Source: Caldilineaceae bacterium SB0661_bin_34 (lineage in GTDB: Bacteria > Chloroflexota > Anaerolineae > Caldilineales > Caldilineaceae). From it: DNA of 58,922 bases. The position numbers and the translations under genes are program-made. The stretch is from NCBI GenBank assembly GCA_009841145.1, contig VXMJ01000014.1, forward strand, positions 1 through 58,922. Reading direction: 5' to 3'. Below are positions 52,287 through 58,922 of the stretch, piece by piece; within the stretch, counting starts at the first letter, position 1; the number at the start of each line of letters is the position of its first letter. The notes under the pieces are model-generated. The model worked only from the letters and a program-made list of their open reading frames with translations, had not been told where the DNA came from and searched no databases.

Positions 52287-53300
52287 GTGACCGCCACTCA
52301 GGACCCGCCTGTTGACCGCGGTGAGGAGACGGTCCTCGTCACCGGTGCAAACGGGTTTGTGGGCCTCAACCTGCTGGACCAACTTACCCGGCAGGGCGTG
52401 CGCGTCCTGGCCGGGAGCAGGCGTCCACCGGACATGGATTCGGAACCCGCACAGCATCATTTGGTTGAGTGGGTTTCGTGTGACGTAACGAACAGGCGGC
52501 AACTGGTCGAGTTGGTTCGGCACAGGAACGTGACCCGAATCCTGCACGCGGCTGCGGTCACACCTACGCCGGACATCGAACAGGGTGATCCGGCCCGGGT
52601 GGTGGATGTCAACCTGGTGGGGACCGTCAACGCCCTGGAAGCAGCCCGCCTAGGGCAGATCGCACGCTTCCTGTTTGTCAGTTCGTCGGTGCTGTACCGG
52701 GGATTCCCGGCGGAGTGCGGCAGGGCCCGTGAAGGGGATGCGCTCCCGCCCGACAATCTCTACGGCGTTTGCAAGAATGCCTGCGAAAACCTCTGCCGAC
52801 AGTACGCCGAAAACTGCGGCCTGTCCACCGTGAGCGCAAGGTTGGGCACTGCCTACGGACCTTGGGAACGGGCGAGTTTGTCCCGTTCCAGGATGTCGGC
52901 TGTTACGAAGCTCATGACCATGGGTGCGGAACGCCGCGCCCGGCCCATCCGCGTGCATGGCCTCAAGGTTGCCCGCGATTACATACACGTTTCCGACGCC
53001 TGTGCCGCCATCGCGGGATTGGCACTGCATCCCCAACCGTGCTGGGACGTCTACAATGTGTCTTCCGAGGAGGCCTTTCCCCTCCAGGACATGTTGGCGG
53101 CGCTGCAGGCCGAAATGCCCGGTTTCCGCTGGGAGCCGGTCGATGATCCCGGAGCCTCGGATTTCGCGTTCTTGGAGGCGGATATCCGCGCGCCCCTGGA
53201 CCTGTCCCGGCTGCGGTCGGACCTGCCGGGGTGGAGGCTTCGGGATCTTGGCTCGGGCATTGCGGACTTTGCCGCCTGGCGCCGGACCAACCCCGCGTAA
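52287..53300 (+). CDS. NAD-dependent epimerase/dehydratase family protein
   Basis: A 337-residue extended SDR. VLVTGANGFVGLNLLDQL is the NAD-binding motif, FLFVSSSVLYRG gives the catalytic Ser/Thr, and NLYGVCKNACE carries the YxxxK pair. RDYIHVSDACAAI is the typical C-terminal motif. GTG 52287 follows the previous stop by one base, so translation is coupled. It probably modifies a nucleotide-sugar or a sugar acid such as a uronate; the substrate cannot be named. Confidence 0.92.
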   Translation: MTATQDPPVDRGEETVLVTGANGFVGLNLLDQLTRQGVRVLAGSRRPPDMDSEPAQHHLVEWVSCDVTNRRQLVELVRHRNVTRILHAAAVTPTPDIEQGDPARVVDVNLVGTVNALEAARLGQIARFLFVSSSVLYRGFPAECGRAREGDALPPDNLYGVCKNACENLCRQYAENCGLSTVSARLGTAYGPWERASLSRSRMSAVTKLMTMGAERRARPIRVHGLKVARDYIHVSDACAAIAGLALHPQPCWDVYNVSSEEAFPLQDMLAALQAEMPGFRWEPVDDPGASDFAFLEADIRAPLDLSRLRSDLPGWRLRDLGSGIADFAAWRRTNPA

Positions 53301-53324
53301 CGTTTTGAATCCAATTGGAGCGAG

Positions 53325-54443
53325 ATGATGCCCAATCCCTTTGTCATCGGTGAAGTAGAAGTGCAGCCCGGCGAACGGAAGTTCGGCAACCTGCATGTTG
53401 GCCACCTGGCGGCCGGCACCCCCGTGAACATTCCCTTCCAGGTTATCAATGGGACCATGGACGGCCCGGTCCTCTGCTACGAGTCGACAATGCACGGGTG
53501 GGAACCCGTCGGAGCCGAAATCATTCGCCGAGCCATGCTGGAGATCAACCCGGCCGAACTGCGCGGCACGATTGTCTGCCTGCCGCTGGCCGTGCCCATG
53601 GCGGTCGAGTTCGGCGGCACGGTCGAGAGTTCCGGGATGCGCGTGAATCCGGGGGATGTGCTGGACATCAACAAGGTCTGGCCGGGCAAGGAACGCAATG
53701 CCTGGCTGACGGAACAGATCGCCTACGTCATCTGGAACCAGGCTATCAAGCACTGCGACTACATCGTGGACATGCACGACGGCACCGGGGCCTGCGACGA
53801 ACTGCCGGTCGCGTTTCCGCACGCCTTTCCGCCGGAAGGCAAGCCGCCTCTGGCAGGGGGCGTGGCCGACGGCACCGGGTCCGAAATCTCCTTTGAGGAG
53901 ACCGGCCTGACCCGCGAGCGCATGGACGACATCAACGCCAAGATTGACGGCATGGCCAAGGCGTTCGGTTCCCGGGTCATCTGGTGGCGCGAAAACCCCA
54001 TCAATCCCTCGATGCTCTCGGGCCAATGCGCAGTGCACGGGATCATTCCCCTGGTAGTCGAAGCGGGTGGCGCCTGTGCCTTGGACTTCGCCGTTGACGA
54101 AGGCGCGGTCTGCCTGTTGAATATCGCCCGGCACCTGGACATGATTGACGGTGATCCAGTGCTGGCACCGCAACAGGTCATGGTCTCCAACTATGTGGTC
54201 TACCGGTCGCAGACCGGCGGCTACTACATTCCCGACCCGGACCTCGGTTTGGGGGACACGGTGACCAAGGGTCAGTTTTTGGGCGAGGTGGTCGATCCGG
54301 TGACCAGTGAGGTACGAGAGCGGTGCGAATCCCCGGTCAACGGCATCGTGGTGTCGCGCCGGGTCAGGCTACCGATGAATCCGGGTGGGTATATTGCCCA
54401 CATCGCCGATCTGGACTCGGTGATGTGGGAACGCAGCAACTGA
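53325..54443 (+). CDS. Succinylglutamate desuccinylase/aspartoacylase family protein
   Basis: A 372-residue zinc-dependent deacylase of the M14-like AstE/ASPA family. The zinc ligands are in STMHGWEP (His57, Glu60) and VDMHDGTG (His151). DINKVWPG corresponds to the family DxNRxFPG substrate motif, and PLVVEAGG contains the expected catalytic Glu. The C-terminal third is a beta-rich, biotinyl-like region (GLGDTVTKGQFLGEVVDPVT) common in this branch. GGAGCGAG lies directly before ATG 53325. It would remove an acyl group from an N-acyl amino acid. It lies 24 bp after the epimerase gene. Confidence 0.9.
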   Translation: MMPNPFVIGEVEVQPGERKFGNLHVGHLAAGTPVNIPFQVINGTMDGPVLCYESTMHGWEPVGAEIIRRAMLEINPAELRGTIVCLPLAVPMAVEFGGTVESSGMRVNPGDVLDINKVWPGKERNAWLTEQIAYVIWNQAIKHCDYIVDMHDGTGACDELPVAFPHAFPPEGKPPLAGGVADGTGSEISFEETGLTRERMDDINAKIDGMAKAFGSRVIWWRENPINPSMLSGQCAVHGIIPLVVEAGGACALDFAVDEGAVCLLNIARHLDMIDGDPVLAPQQVMVSNYVVYRSQTGGYYIPDPDLGLGDTVTKGQFLGEVVDPVTSEVRERCESPVNGIVVSRRVRLPMNPGGYIAHIADLDSVMWERSN

Positions 54444-54470
54444 AGCACGTTGCCCGTTTTCCCTCTTCCA

Positions 54471-54502
54471 GATTGCCGGGCCAGACAACCGGCCCGGCAA
54501 TC
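54471..54502 (+). terminator. Hairpin between the deacylase and glycoside-hydrolase-like genes
   Basis: Perfect 12-bp stem GATTGCCGGGCC / GGCCCGGCAATC with an 8-base loop, 28 bp after the deacylase stop. No T-tract follows, so it may be a partial terminator or an mRNA-processing hairpin within the operon. Confidence 0.6.
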
Positions 54503-54567
54503 CGGAACATCCACAACAGCCGCCTGTCCACCACCACAGGACCCATTCGCCGTCGGAGGCGTAGGAC

Positions 54568-55986
54568 ATGAGTGAAGTTGACCCCAAGTTTGTCGGCATC
54601 CAAATCAGCCCCATCAGTTTCGTGGACGAAGGGGTAGAAGACGTCCTGGACACACTTCAGGACCGGGCAGGCATCAATGTGCTGATGATTGGCACGATTT
54701 CCTGGCTCGGCCTCAAGGTGGGCCGACGCATTTCATGGGAAATCGAGGGGTTTCCGGACCACGGTGTCCAAGCGCCGATGGCACTCAAAGGCGGCTCCTA
54801 CCTGCACCACCGCCCCGAGTACTACCAGAACACCTTCATCCGGGACACCCGGGCCCACGATCCCGAGTTCGGCGATGAGGACGTCCTCGAGTTGGTCATC
54901 CCGGAGGCCCGCAAGCGCGGCATGCGGGTCATGCCGGAGATGATGGAACCGCTCTTCAAGTACTCCGGGCACGGTTCGGCGGGCGAGGTGGACGTCCCGA
55001 GCATGGTGCAGTGCATGGAAGTGGACCACACCGGGCGCGTGGGCGGTGAGCCCTGTCTCAACAACCCGGACTACCGCAAGTGGTGGCACTCCATCATGGA
55101 GGACCACGCCCGCAACTATGAGATTGACGGCATCATGTGGTGCAACGAGCGCAAGAGTCCCCTGGACAAGATGATTTCAGGAGAGGCCCCAGCCTGTTTC
55201 TGCGACCACTGCACGCGCCTGGCCGCACGCAAGGGACTGGATGTGGAAACAATCCGACGCGCCTTCGACGACGCCTACGCCTACTTCCAGGCGGCCCGCG
55301 CCGACGAGGACTTTGTGGACGGCGCCTTCATCGAGTTCCTGCGCATGCTCCTGGCCAATCCTGAAATCCTGCTGTACGAACGGTTCTGGCTGGAAGGGAA
55401 CCAGGCGCTGGACAAGGAACTGTACGGGATTGTGAAGTGGTGCAACCCCGACCTGGAGTTTGGCCTGAACATCTGGAACCGCAACCACTTCAACCCCATT
55501 CGCAAGGCCCAGTGGCCCTGGCATCCCCAGACCAACTACGCGGACTGGGTCAAGCCCATCACCTATGCCCACCAGTCGGGCCAGATTTACCACAAGGAAA
55601 TGACGGACTTCCACCGGTCGATATTCCGGGATGTGTCCGCCTCCGAGCTGACTCCGATCATGTACCAGTTCCTCAACCTGGACGAGGCACCCTGGGACGA
55701 ATTGATCCAAACGGGGATGGATCCCGACACCTACACCTTCGGACAGTGCCGCGACACGGTCAGGGCGGTCAAGGGCCGGGTGCCCGTCTACATGGGCATT
55801 GGCGTGGACGCGCCCAGGGTCCAGGCGGATCAGGCGGCCTGTACCCCCGACCACGTGTACAGAAGTGTCAAGGCAACCTACCGGGCCGGGGGCCGCGGCG
55901 TCATTTTTTCGCCCAACTACGCCGGCATGAACCTGACAAGCCTCGACGGCGCCGGGAAGGCATTGGTGGAACTGGGCCTGAAATGA
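54568..55986 (+). CDS. Uncharacterised glycoside-hydrolase-like TIM-barrel protein
   Basis: A 472-residue soluble protein without signal peptide, resembling the hypothetical glycoside-hydrolase-like families that keep a TIM-barrel fold. FVGIQISPISFVDEGVE opens the barrel, and LELVIPEARKRGMRVMPEMM and YEIDGIMWCNERKSPLDKM look like successive strands with candidate acidic residues. ACFCDHCTRLAARKG has a Cys-x-Cys-x-x-Cys cluster that recurs in such proteins. GRVPVYMGIGVDAP is near the last strands. Substrate and even catalytic status are unknown. The start ATG 54568 has GGAGGCG upstream. The operon position suggests a role in releasing or processing a sugar moiety. Confidence 0.7.
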   Translation: MSEVDPKFVGIQISPISFVDEGVEDVLDTLQDRAGINVLMIGTISWLGLKVGRRISWEIEGFPDHGVQAPMALKGGSYLHHRPEYYQNTFIRDTRAHDPEFGDEDVLELVIPEARKRGMRVMPEMMEPLFKYSGHGSAGEVDVPSMVQCMEVDHTGRVGGEPCLNNPDYRKWWHSIMEDHARNYEIDGIMWCNERKSPLDKMISGEAPACFCDHCTRLAARKGLDVETIRRAFDDAYAYFQAARADEDFVDGAFIEFLRMLLANPEILLYERFWLEGNQALDKELYGIVKWCNPDLEFGLNIWNRNHFNPIRKAQWPWHPQTNYADWVKPITYAHQSGQIYHKEMTDFHRSIFRDVSASELTPIMYQFLNLDEAPWDELIQTGMDPDTYTFGQCRDTVRAVKGRVPVYMGIGVDAPRVQADQAACTPDHVYRSVKATYRAGGRGVIFSPNYAGMNLTSLDGAGKALVELGLK

Positions 55987-56160
55987 CTGCCCGCGAGGTG
56001 TGTCGATAGACTTTCGGCACCCAGTGGCGTGGCTGGCCGCGGCCCTCGGTCACGGAGACGTCACCCGGTGGAACCGGTCTGCACCGGACCGTGTCCCCCC
56101 GACTGCAATGTGCTTGAATTTACAGCCCAAGCCAACACAACACTTAACAGGAGAACCACC
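55987..56160. other. Short intergenic region before the amidohydrolase
   Basis: 174 bp. AGGAG at 56149-56153 is the ribosome binding site of the next gene. A TTGAAT at about 56113 could be a -35, but no convincing -10 follows at the right distance. Confidence 0.4.
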
Positions 56161-57387
56161 ATGCCCGAACAAGCCCCCTGGCGATTTCAGAAAGTAATCA
56201 AGCCCATGGTCGATATCCCCAAGGAGCATGTCGTGCTCGGGGGCTTGGTGTTGACCTGCCGGGGGGACGAGGCCATTCCCAACGGGTTTGTGGAAATTCA
56301 GGACGGCCTGATCAAGGCCGTAGGCAGCGTTGACGAACTCGGCTCACGAGAGTCCGAACTCGTTGACGTCGGCGGGACCCTGTTGCCGGGGCTGTTCAAC
56401 AGCCATGCCCACCTGGCCTGGGACGGAGTCCACGACTTGGCACGCCAGTCGCTTGACGACTCGCCGGAAATCAGCGCCTACAAGTCCGCCGGCAACATGC
56501 TGGTGAGCCTGCGGTCAGGGGTCACGACGGTGCGCGACCTGGGCATGAACACGGCCAACCTGCACGCCAAGCAAGCCGTCGAGCAAAACATTTTTCCGGG
56601 GCCGCGGCTGCTGGTCACGGGCGAGGCGATCGTGCAGACCGGTGGCCACACCTATTGGTGCTGCCGTGAAGCGAGCGGGCCCGACGAAATGCGGCGCGCT
56701 GTGCGGGACCAGGTCCGGGCCGGGGCCGATCTGATCAAAATCATGGCCTGTCACGACACCTTGGAATTCACGGACGAGGAGCTGACGGCCGTCATCGACG
56801 AATCCCATCGCAACGGCCTGCCCATCACAGCCCATGCCACCTACAACGACGCCATCAACCGAGTTGCGCAATTTGGTATCGATGTGGTCGAACACGGCGG
56901 CAGCATGACCGCTGAAACCATCGACCTTCTGATCGCCAAGGGCATCCCGGTGGTGACCACCTTTGCGCCCGTGTTGATGCAGAGCAGACCCGAAATCGCC
57001 CGGCGCTTCGACATTCCAGAATGGAAAATCGAAGAGCGTCAGCGCGCCGTCAGCGACACCTCGCGCTATCAGGGGCTGGTGGACGCGGCCGAAGCCGGTG
57101 TCACCATCGTGTTCGGCACCGACGCCGGCAGTCCAGTGGTGGGCCACGATGTCATCGCGCCTGAAATGGAGTTCATGGTCAAGCTTGGGGTCGTGCCCGA
57201 CAACTACGCTGCCCTGCGCAGCGCCACCTGCTCCGCCGCCGCCCTCAGCGGCTTGGAGAACGAACTCGGAACCTTGGAGGCCGGCCGGCGCGCCGATGTG
57301 ATCGTAGTGGACGGCGATCCCCGCGACGACATCCATGCCATGGCGACGGTCAAACGCACCTATCGCGACGGCATGCGCATGGTGTAG
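56161..57387 (+). CDS. Amidohydrolase (imidazolonepropionase/prolidase-like)
   Basis: A 408-residue metal-dependent hydrolase. NSHAHL (His82, His84), LIKIMACH (Lys193, carbamylation candidate), TAHATYN (His225), VEHGG (His245) and FGTDAGSP (Asp321) form the expected binuclear site, as in the Xaa-Pro/Xaa-Arg dipeptidase branch of the superfamily. LEAGRRADVIVVDGDP is the C-terminal composite-domain motif. ATG 56161 has AACAGGAG upstream. Lys-containing relatives hydrolyse N-acyl amino acids and dipeptides, which fits the peptide-transport setting. It is the last plus-strand gene, followed by a strong hairpin. Confidence 0.92.
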   Translation: MPEQAPWRFQKVIKPMVDIPKEHVVLGGLVLTCRGDEAIPNGFVEIQDGLIKAVGSVDELGSRESELVDVGGTLLPGLFNSHAHLAWDGVHDLARQSLDDSPEISAYKSAGNMLVSLRSGVTTVRDLGMNTANLHAKQAVEQNIFPGPRLLVTGEAIVQTGGHTYWCCREASGPDEMRRAVRDQVRAGADLIKIMACHDTLEFTDEELTAVIDESHRNGLPITAHATYNDAINRVAQFGIDVVEHGGSMTAETIDLLIAKGIPVVTTFAPVLMQSRPEIARRFDIPEWKIEERQRAVSDTSRYQGLVDAAEAGVTIVFGTDAGSPVVGHDVIAPEMEFMVKLGVVPDNYAALRSATCSAAALSGLENELGTLEAGRRADVIVVDGDPRDDIHAMATVKRTYRDGMRMV

Positions 57388-57470
57388 CCAGCCGGCCCTG
57401 CGCACCCAAACCTGCCGCCTCCGTGCCGCGGGCGGCGGCAACCCGGAACAGTCAGGGCAGCTTGCCGAGT

Positions 57471-57508
57471 ACAGGCCCCGGGCTACCACGGTTGAGCCCG
57501 GGGCCTGT
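57471..57508. terminator. Strong bidirectional terminator hairpin
   Basis: Perfect 14-bp GC-rich stem (arms 57471-57484 and 57495-57508, inner part GGCCCCGGGCT / AGCCCGGGGCC) with a 10-base loop, centred between two convergent genes and 20 bp from the stop of the minus-strand one. No strong T-tract. Confidence 0.75.
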
Positions 57509-57528
57509 GCGTTCAGGGACCTTGGCTT

Positions 57529-58722
57529 CTACAGGGAAACGCGCCGGCCCTCCCGGGCAGACTGGTAGGCAGCGTAGATGACCCGGGTCACCTCCAGGCC
57601 CAGCGCGCCGTCGCAAGGCGTTGGCTTTTCGTTGACGGCACAATCGATGAAGTGGTGGCACATGGCCACGTGACCGGAACTCCAGTCCTCGTCCGGAATT
57701 GCGGCGTTCCACCCGGCCGTGGTACTGGCCTTCTCATTCAGATAGGTGTCCTCGAACACCTCCTGGCCCGGTGCGTAGAGTTCCACCAAATCGTGCGGAG
57801 CAATGTTGCAGCGAATGCGGCTGTTGGACAGGAATAGCTCCAGCCAGCTTTGCATGCCTCCCAACACGTTGTCGGACCCGTAGGCCACGGAAACGGAACC
57901 ATCCTCAAACGTAATAAGAGCGGTCGCCCAGGTTTCCACGTCCTGCCAACCGGTGGCGATCCCGTTCTGGCGAGCGCCTTGTGTCTCGGCAATCGTGGTC
58001 AGGTCACAGGTTTCCGCCATCACTGACATGGGCCGGATAGGCCGACCGTTACGCGCCACTCCTTCCTGTTGCTTGAGATACAACATGGTTCCGATTGGAT
58101 GTGCCCCCAGGCGCAACAGCGCGCCCCCGCCCGTGTACCGCCAAATCTTGGAATAGGGAGAGTGCGAACCGCAGTGGGCCTCGCCACCGCGCATTTCCAG
58201 GATGGACCCGCCAGACCGGACCATGAGACCCTCCGCCCTTTGAATCGGTGGGGCAAATATCCAGTTCTCGCCGTACATCAGCTGCACGCCGTTGCTTCGG
58301 GCCGCCTCCACCATGGCCGTGGCCTCCTGCGTCGCGTGCTCGAGCATCAAGGCCGGATCCCTCCCGGCGATGTCGGCATCGGTGGCGTCGGCCGGAAGAT
58401 CCTGGCCCGTGTAGGCGGTCAGCGGCTTGGTGCAAACCACATGTTTGCCGTGTTCCGCCGCGGCCACCGCAATGTCCCTATGTACATGGTTGGGCACGCA
58501 CAGGTCCACCATCTGGATGTCGGGGTTCTCCAACAACTCCGTGATGTCGGTGTGCCATTGCGCAATCCCGTGCCGGTCGGCGAAGCTGCGGGCGCTGTCC
58601 GCGGACCGGGCCGCAACTGCCGGCACGGTCACCGAATAACCGGGTACCTGGGCGTAGCAGCGCATGCGCGTCTCGGCCAGAAACCCGGCCCCAATCAATC
58701 CGATATTCACCGTGCCTGCCAT
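57529..58722 (-). CDS. Gfo/Idh/MocA family oxidoreductase, divergent
   Basis: A 397-residue protein, longer than most family members because of an insert after the second lysine motif (about residues 105-130). NIGLIGAGFLAETRMRCY is the nucleotide-binding motif. The usual EKP reads CTKPL, keeping the lysine. The HxxD pair is altered: GALLRLGAHPIGTMLYL has His but Gly where Asp is expected. GGVGS-like catalytic features are otherwise lacking, so a non-canonical reaction is possible. AGGAGGGAG precedes ATG 58722. It is monocistronic in this window; one copy of the terminal repeat lies about 145 bp upstream. Confidence 0.88.
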   Translation of the reverse strand: MAGTVNIGLIGAGFLAETRMRCYAQVPGYSVTVPAVAARSADSARSFADRHGIAQWHTDITELLENPDIQMVDLCVPNHVHRDIAVAAAEHGKHVVCTKPLTAYTGQDLPADATDADIAGRDPALMLEHATQEATAMVEAARSNGVQLMYGENWIFAPPIQRAEGLMVRSGGSILEMRGGEAHCGSHSPYSKIWRYTGGGALLRLGAHPIGTMLYLKQQEGVARNGRPIRPMSVMAETCDLTTIAETQGARQNGIATGWQDVETWATALITFEDGSVSVAYGSDNVLGGMQSWLELFLSNSRIRCNIAPHDLVELYAPGQEVFEDTYLNEKASTTAGWNAAIPDEDWSSGHVAMCHHFIDCAVNEKPTPCDGALGLEVTRVIYAAYQSAREGRRVSL

Positions 58723-58922
58723 AGGACTCCCTCCTGACTGAGTTCCCGTTCGCCCGTATCAACCTCAACCTGAGTTGCCGGCCGGCCGCTTCGATAGTCG
58801 GCCGGTTCAACAAGATGCGGGACATTCTATATCCGGATCATCCCACCGGATCCAACTTTCCAATTTCGGCACTGTTTCAATCTCGTTGATATTGGTGGCG
58901 GGCGCGCAAACGGCGAGGGTTC
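58723..58922. other. Upstream region ending in the terminal repeat
   Basis: 200 bp upstream of the minus-strand Gfo/Idh gene. On that strand a TATAGAAT patch at about 58827-58834 may be a -10 region. CCGGATCATCCCACCGGATC at 58840-58859 contains a direct repeat of CCGGATC. The 37-bp repeat follows and then 18 unique bases. Confidence 0.4.
58868..58904 (+). repeat. Copy 2 of 37-bp window-terminal repeat
   Basis: Exact reverse complement of 19-55 over 37 bases, starting GGCACTGTTTC and ending GGTGGCGGGCG. Bases outside differ on both sides. It lies 18 bp from the window end. Confidence 0.9.

Noticed and set aside
52650-54173. Long minus-strand open frame opposite the epimerase and deacylase genes
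   Set aside because: Shadow of two well supported sense genes; no recognisable domain.
1-58922. Whole window as a transposon or prophage bounded by terminal inverted repeats
   Set aside because: No transposase, integrase or phage gene; gene content is chromosomal metabolism, and the symmetric 18-bp offsets fit contig edges better.

Overview
The window is a GC-rich, gene-dense stretch of a heterotroph's chromosome. It holds about 46 protein-coding loci, three of them broken, and no rRNA, tRNA, CRISPR array, integrase or transposase that I can recognise. The solute-binding lipoproteins have Tat or Sec signals, a lipobox and then a short linker rich in Ala/Pro/Met/Glu. Together with a Uma2 (DUF820) protein, a plant-type LRR protein and many Gfo/Idh, enolase-superfamily and hydantoinase A/B paralogues, this style suggests a Chloroflexota bacterium (Caldilinea-like or related uncultured, possibly marine or sponge-associated). 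That is an inference from protein style, not from a marker gene.

Layout. 1-633 is an SDR gene whose 5' end is lost at a repeat. 1038-7464 is a tight operon: HyuB-type subunit, cyclic amidohydrolase, Gfo/Idh oxidoreductase, M24 'pita-bread' protein with altered metal ligands, second Gfo/Idh oxidoreductase. 7907-10028 has a Uma2 protein and a convergent His-rich lipoprotein. 10452-20576 is a carbohydrate/polyol uptake and oxidation region: a complete ribose-type ABC importer (binding lipoprotein, permease, single-domain ATPase), two zinc alcohol dehydrogenases, a MalF/MalG-type permease pair, a family-1 binding lipoprotein and a Gfo/Idh oxidoreductase. 20679-29062 is a minus-strand run: Ldh-family dehydrogenase, a wrecked GH116 gene, zinc dehydrogenase, TIM-barrel sugar isomerase, BKACE enzyme, a frameshifted LRR protein and an HpcH/HpaI aldolase. 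A decayed amidohydrolase lies at 29143-29640 and an aldo/keto reductase follows.

31028-51541 is the most distinctive part, because most components come in pairs. There are two HyuB and two HyuA subunits (with an M14 carboxypeptidase between them), two enolase-superfamily enzymes, two family-5 (peptide-type) binding lipoproteins and two DppB/DppC permease pairs, plus one aminotransferase. No ATPase for the peptide-type importers is in the window. 51578-57387 continues on the plus strand with a DUF1028 Ntn-hydrolase-like protein, NAD-dependent epimerase, aspartoacylase-family protein, a glycoside-hydrolase-like TIM barrel and an amidohydrolase. A strong bidirectional hairpin separates this from a convergent Gfo/Idh gene.

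Taken together the window looks like catabolic capacity for scavenged organic nitrogen and carbon: import of small peptides, cyclic amides or sugar derivatives, ATP-dependent or hydrolytic opening of amide rings, epimerisation, transamination and sugar oxidation. Substrates cannot be named from sequence. Two genes carry frame-breaking tandem duplications (31 bp and 11 bp). A perfect 37-bp repeat lies in inverted orientation exactly 18 bp from each end of the window, with a degenerate copy inside, so the window is probably a whole contig bounded by a dispersed repeat.
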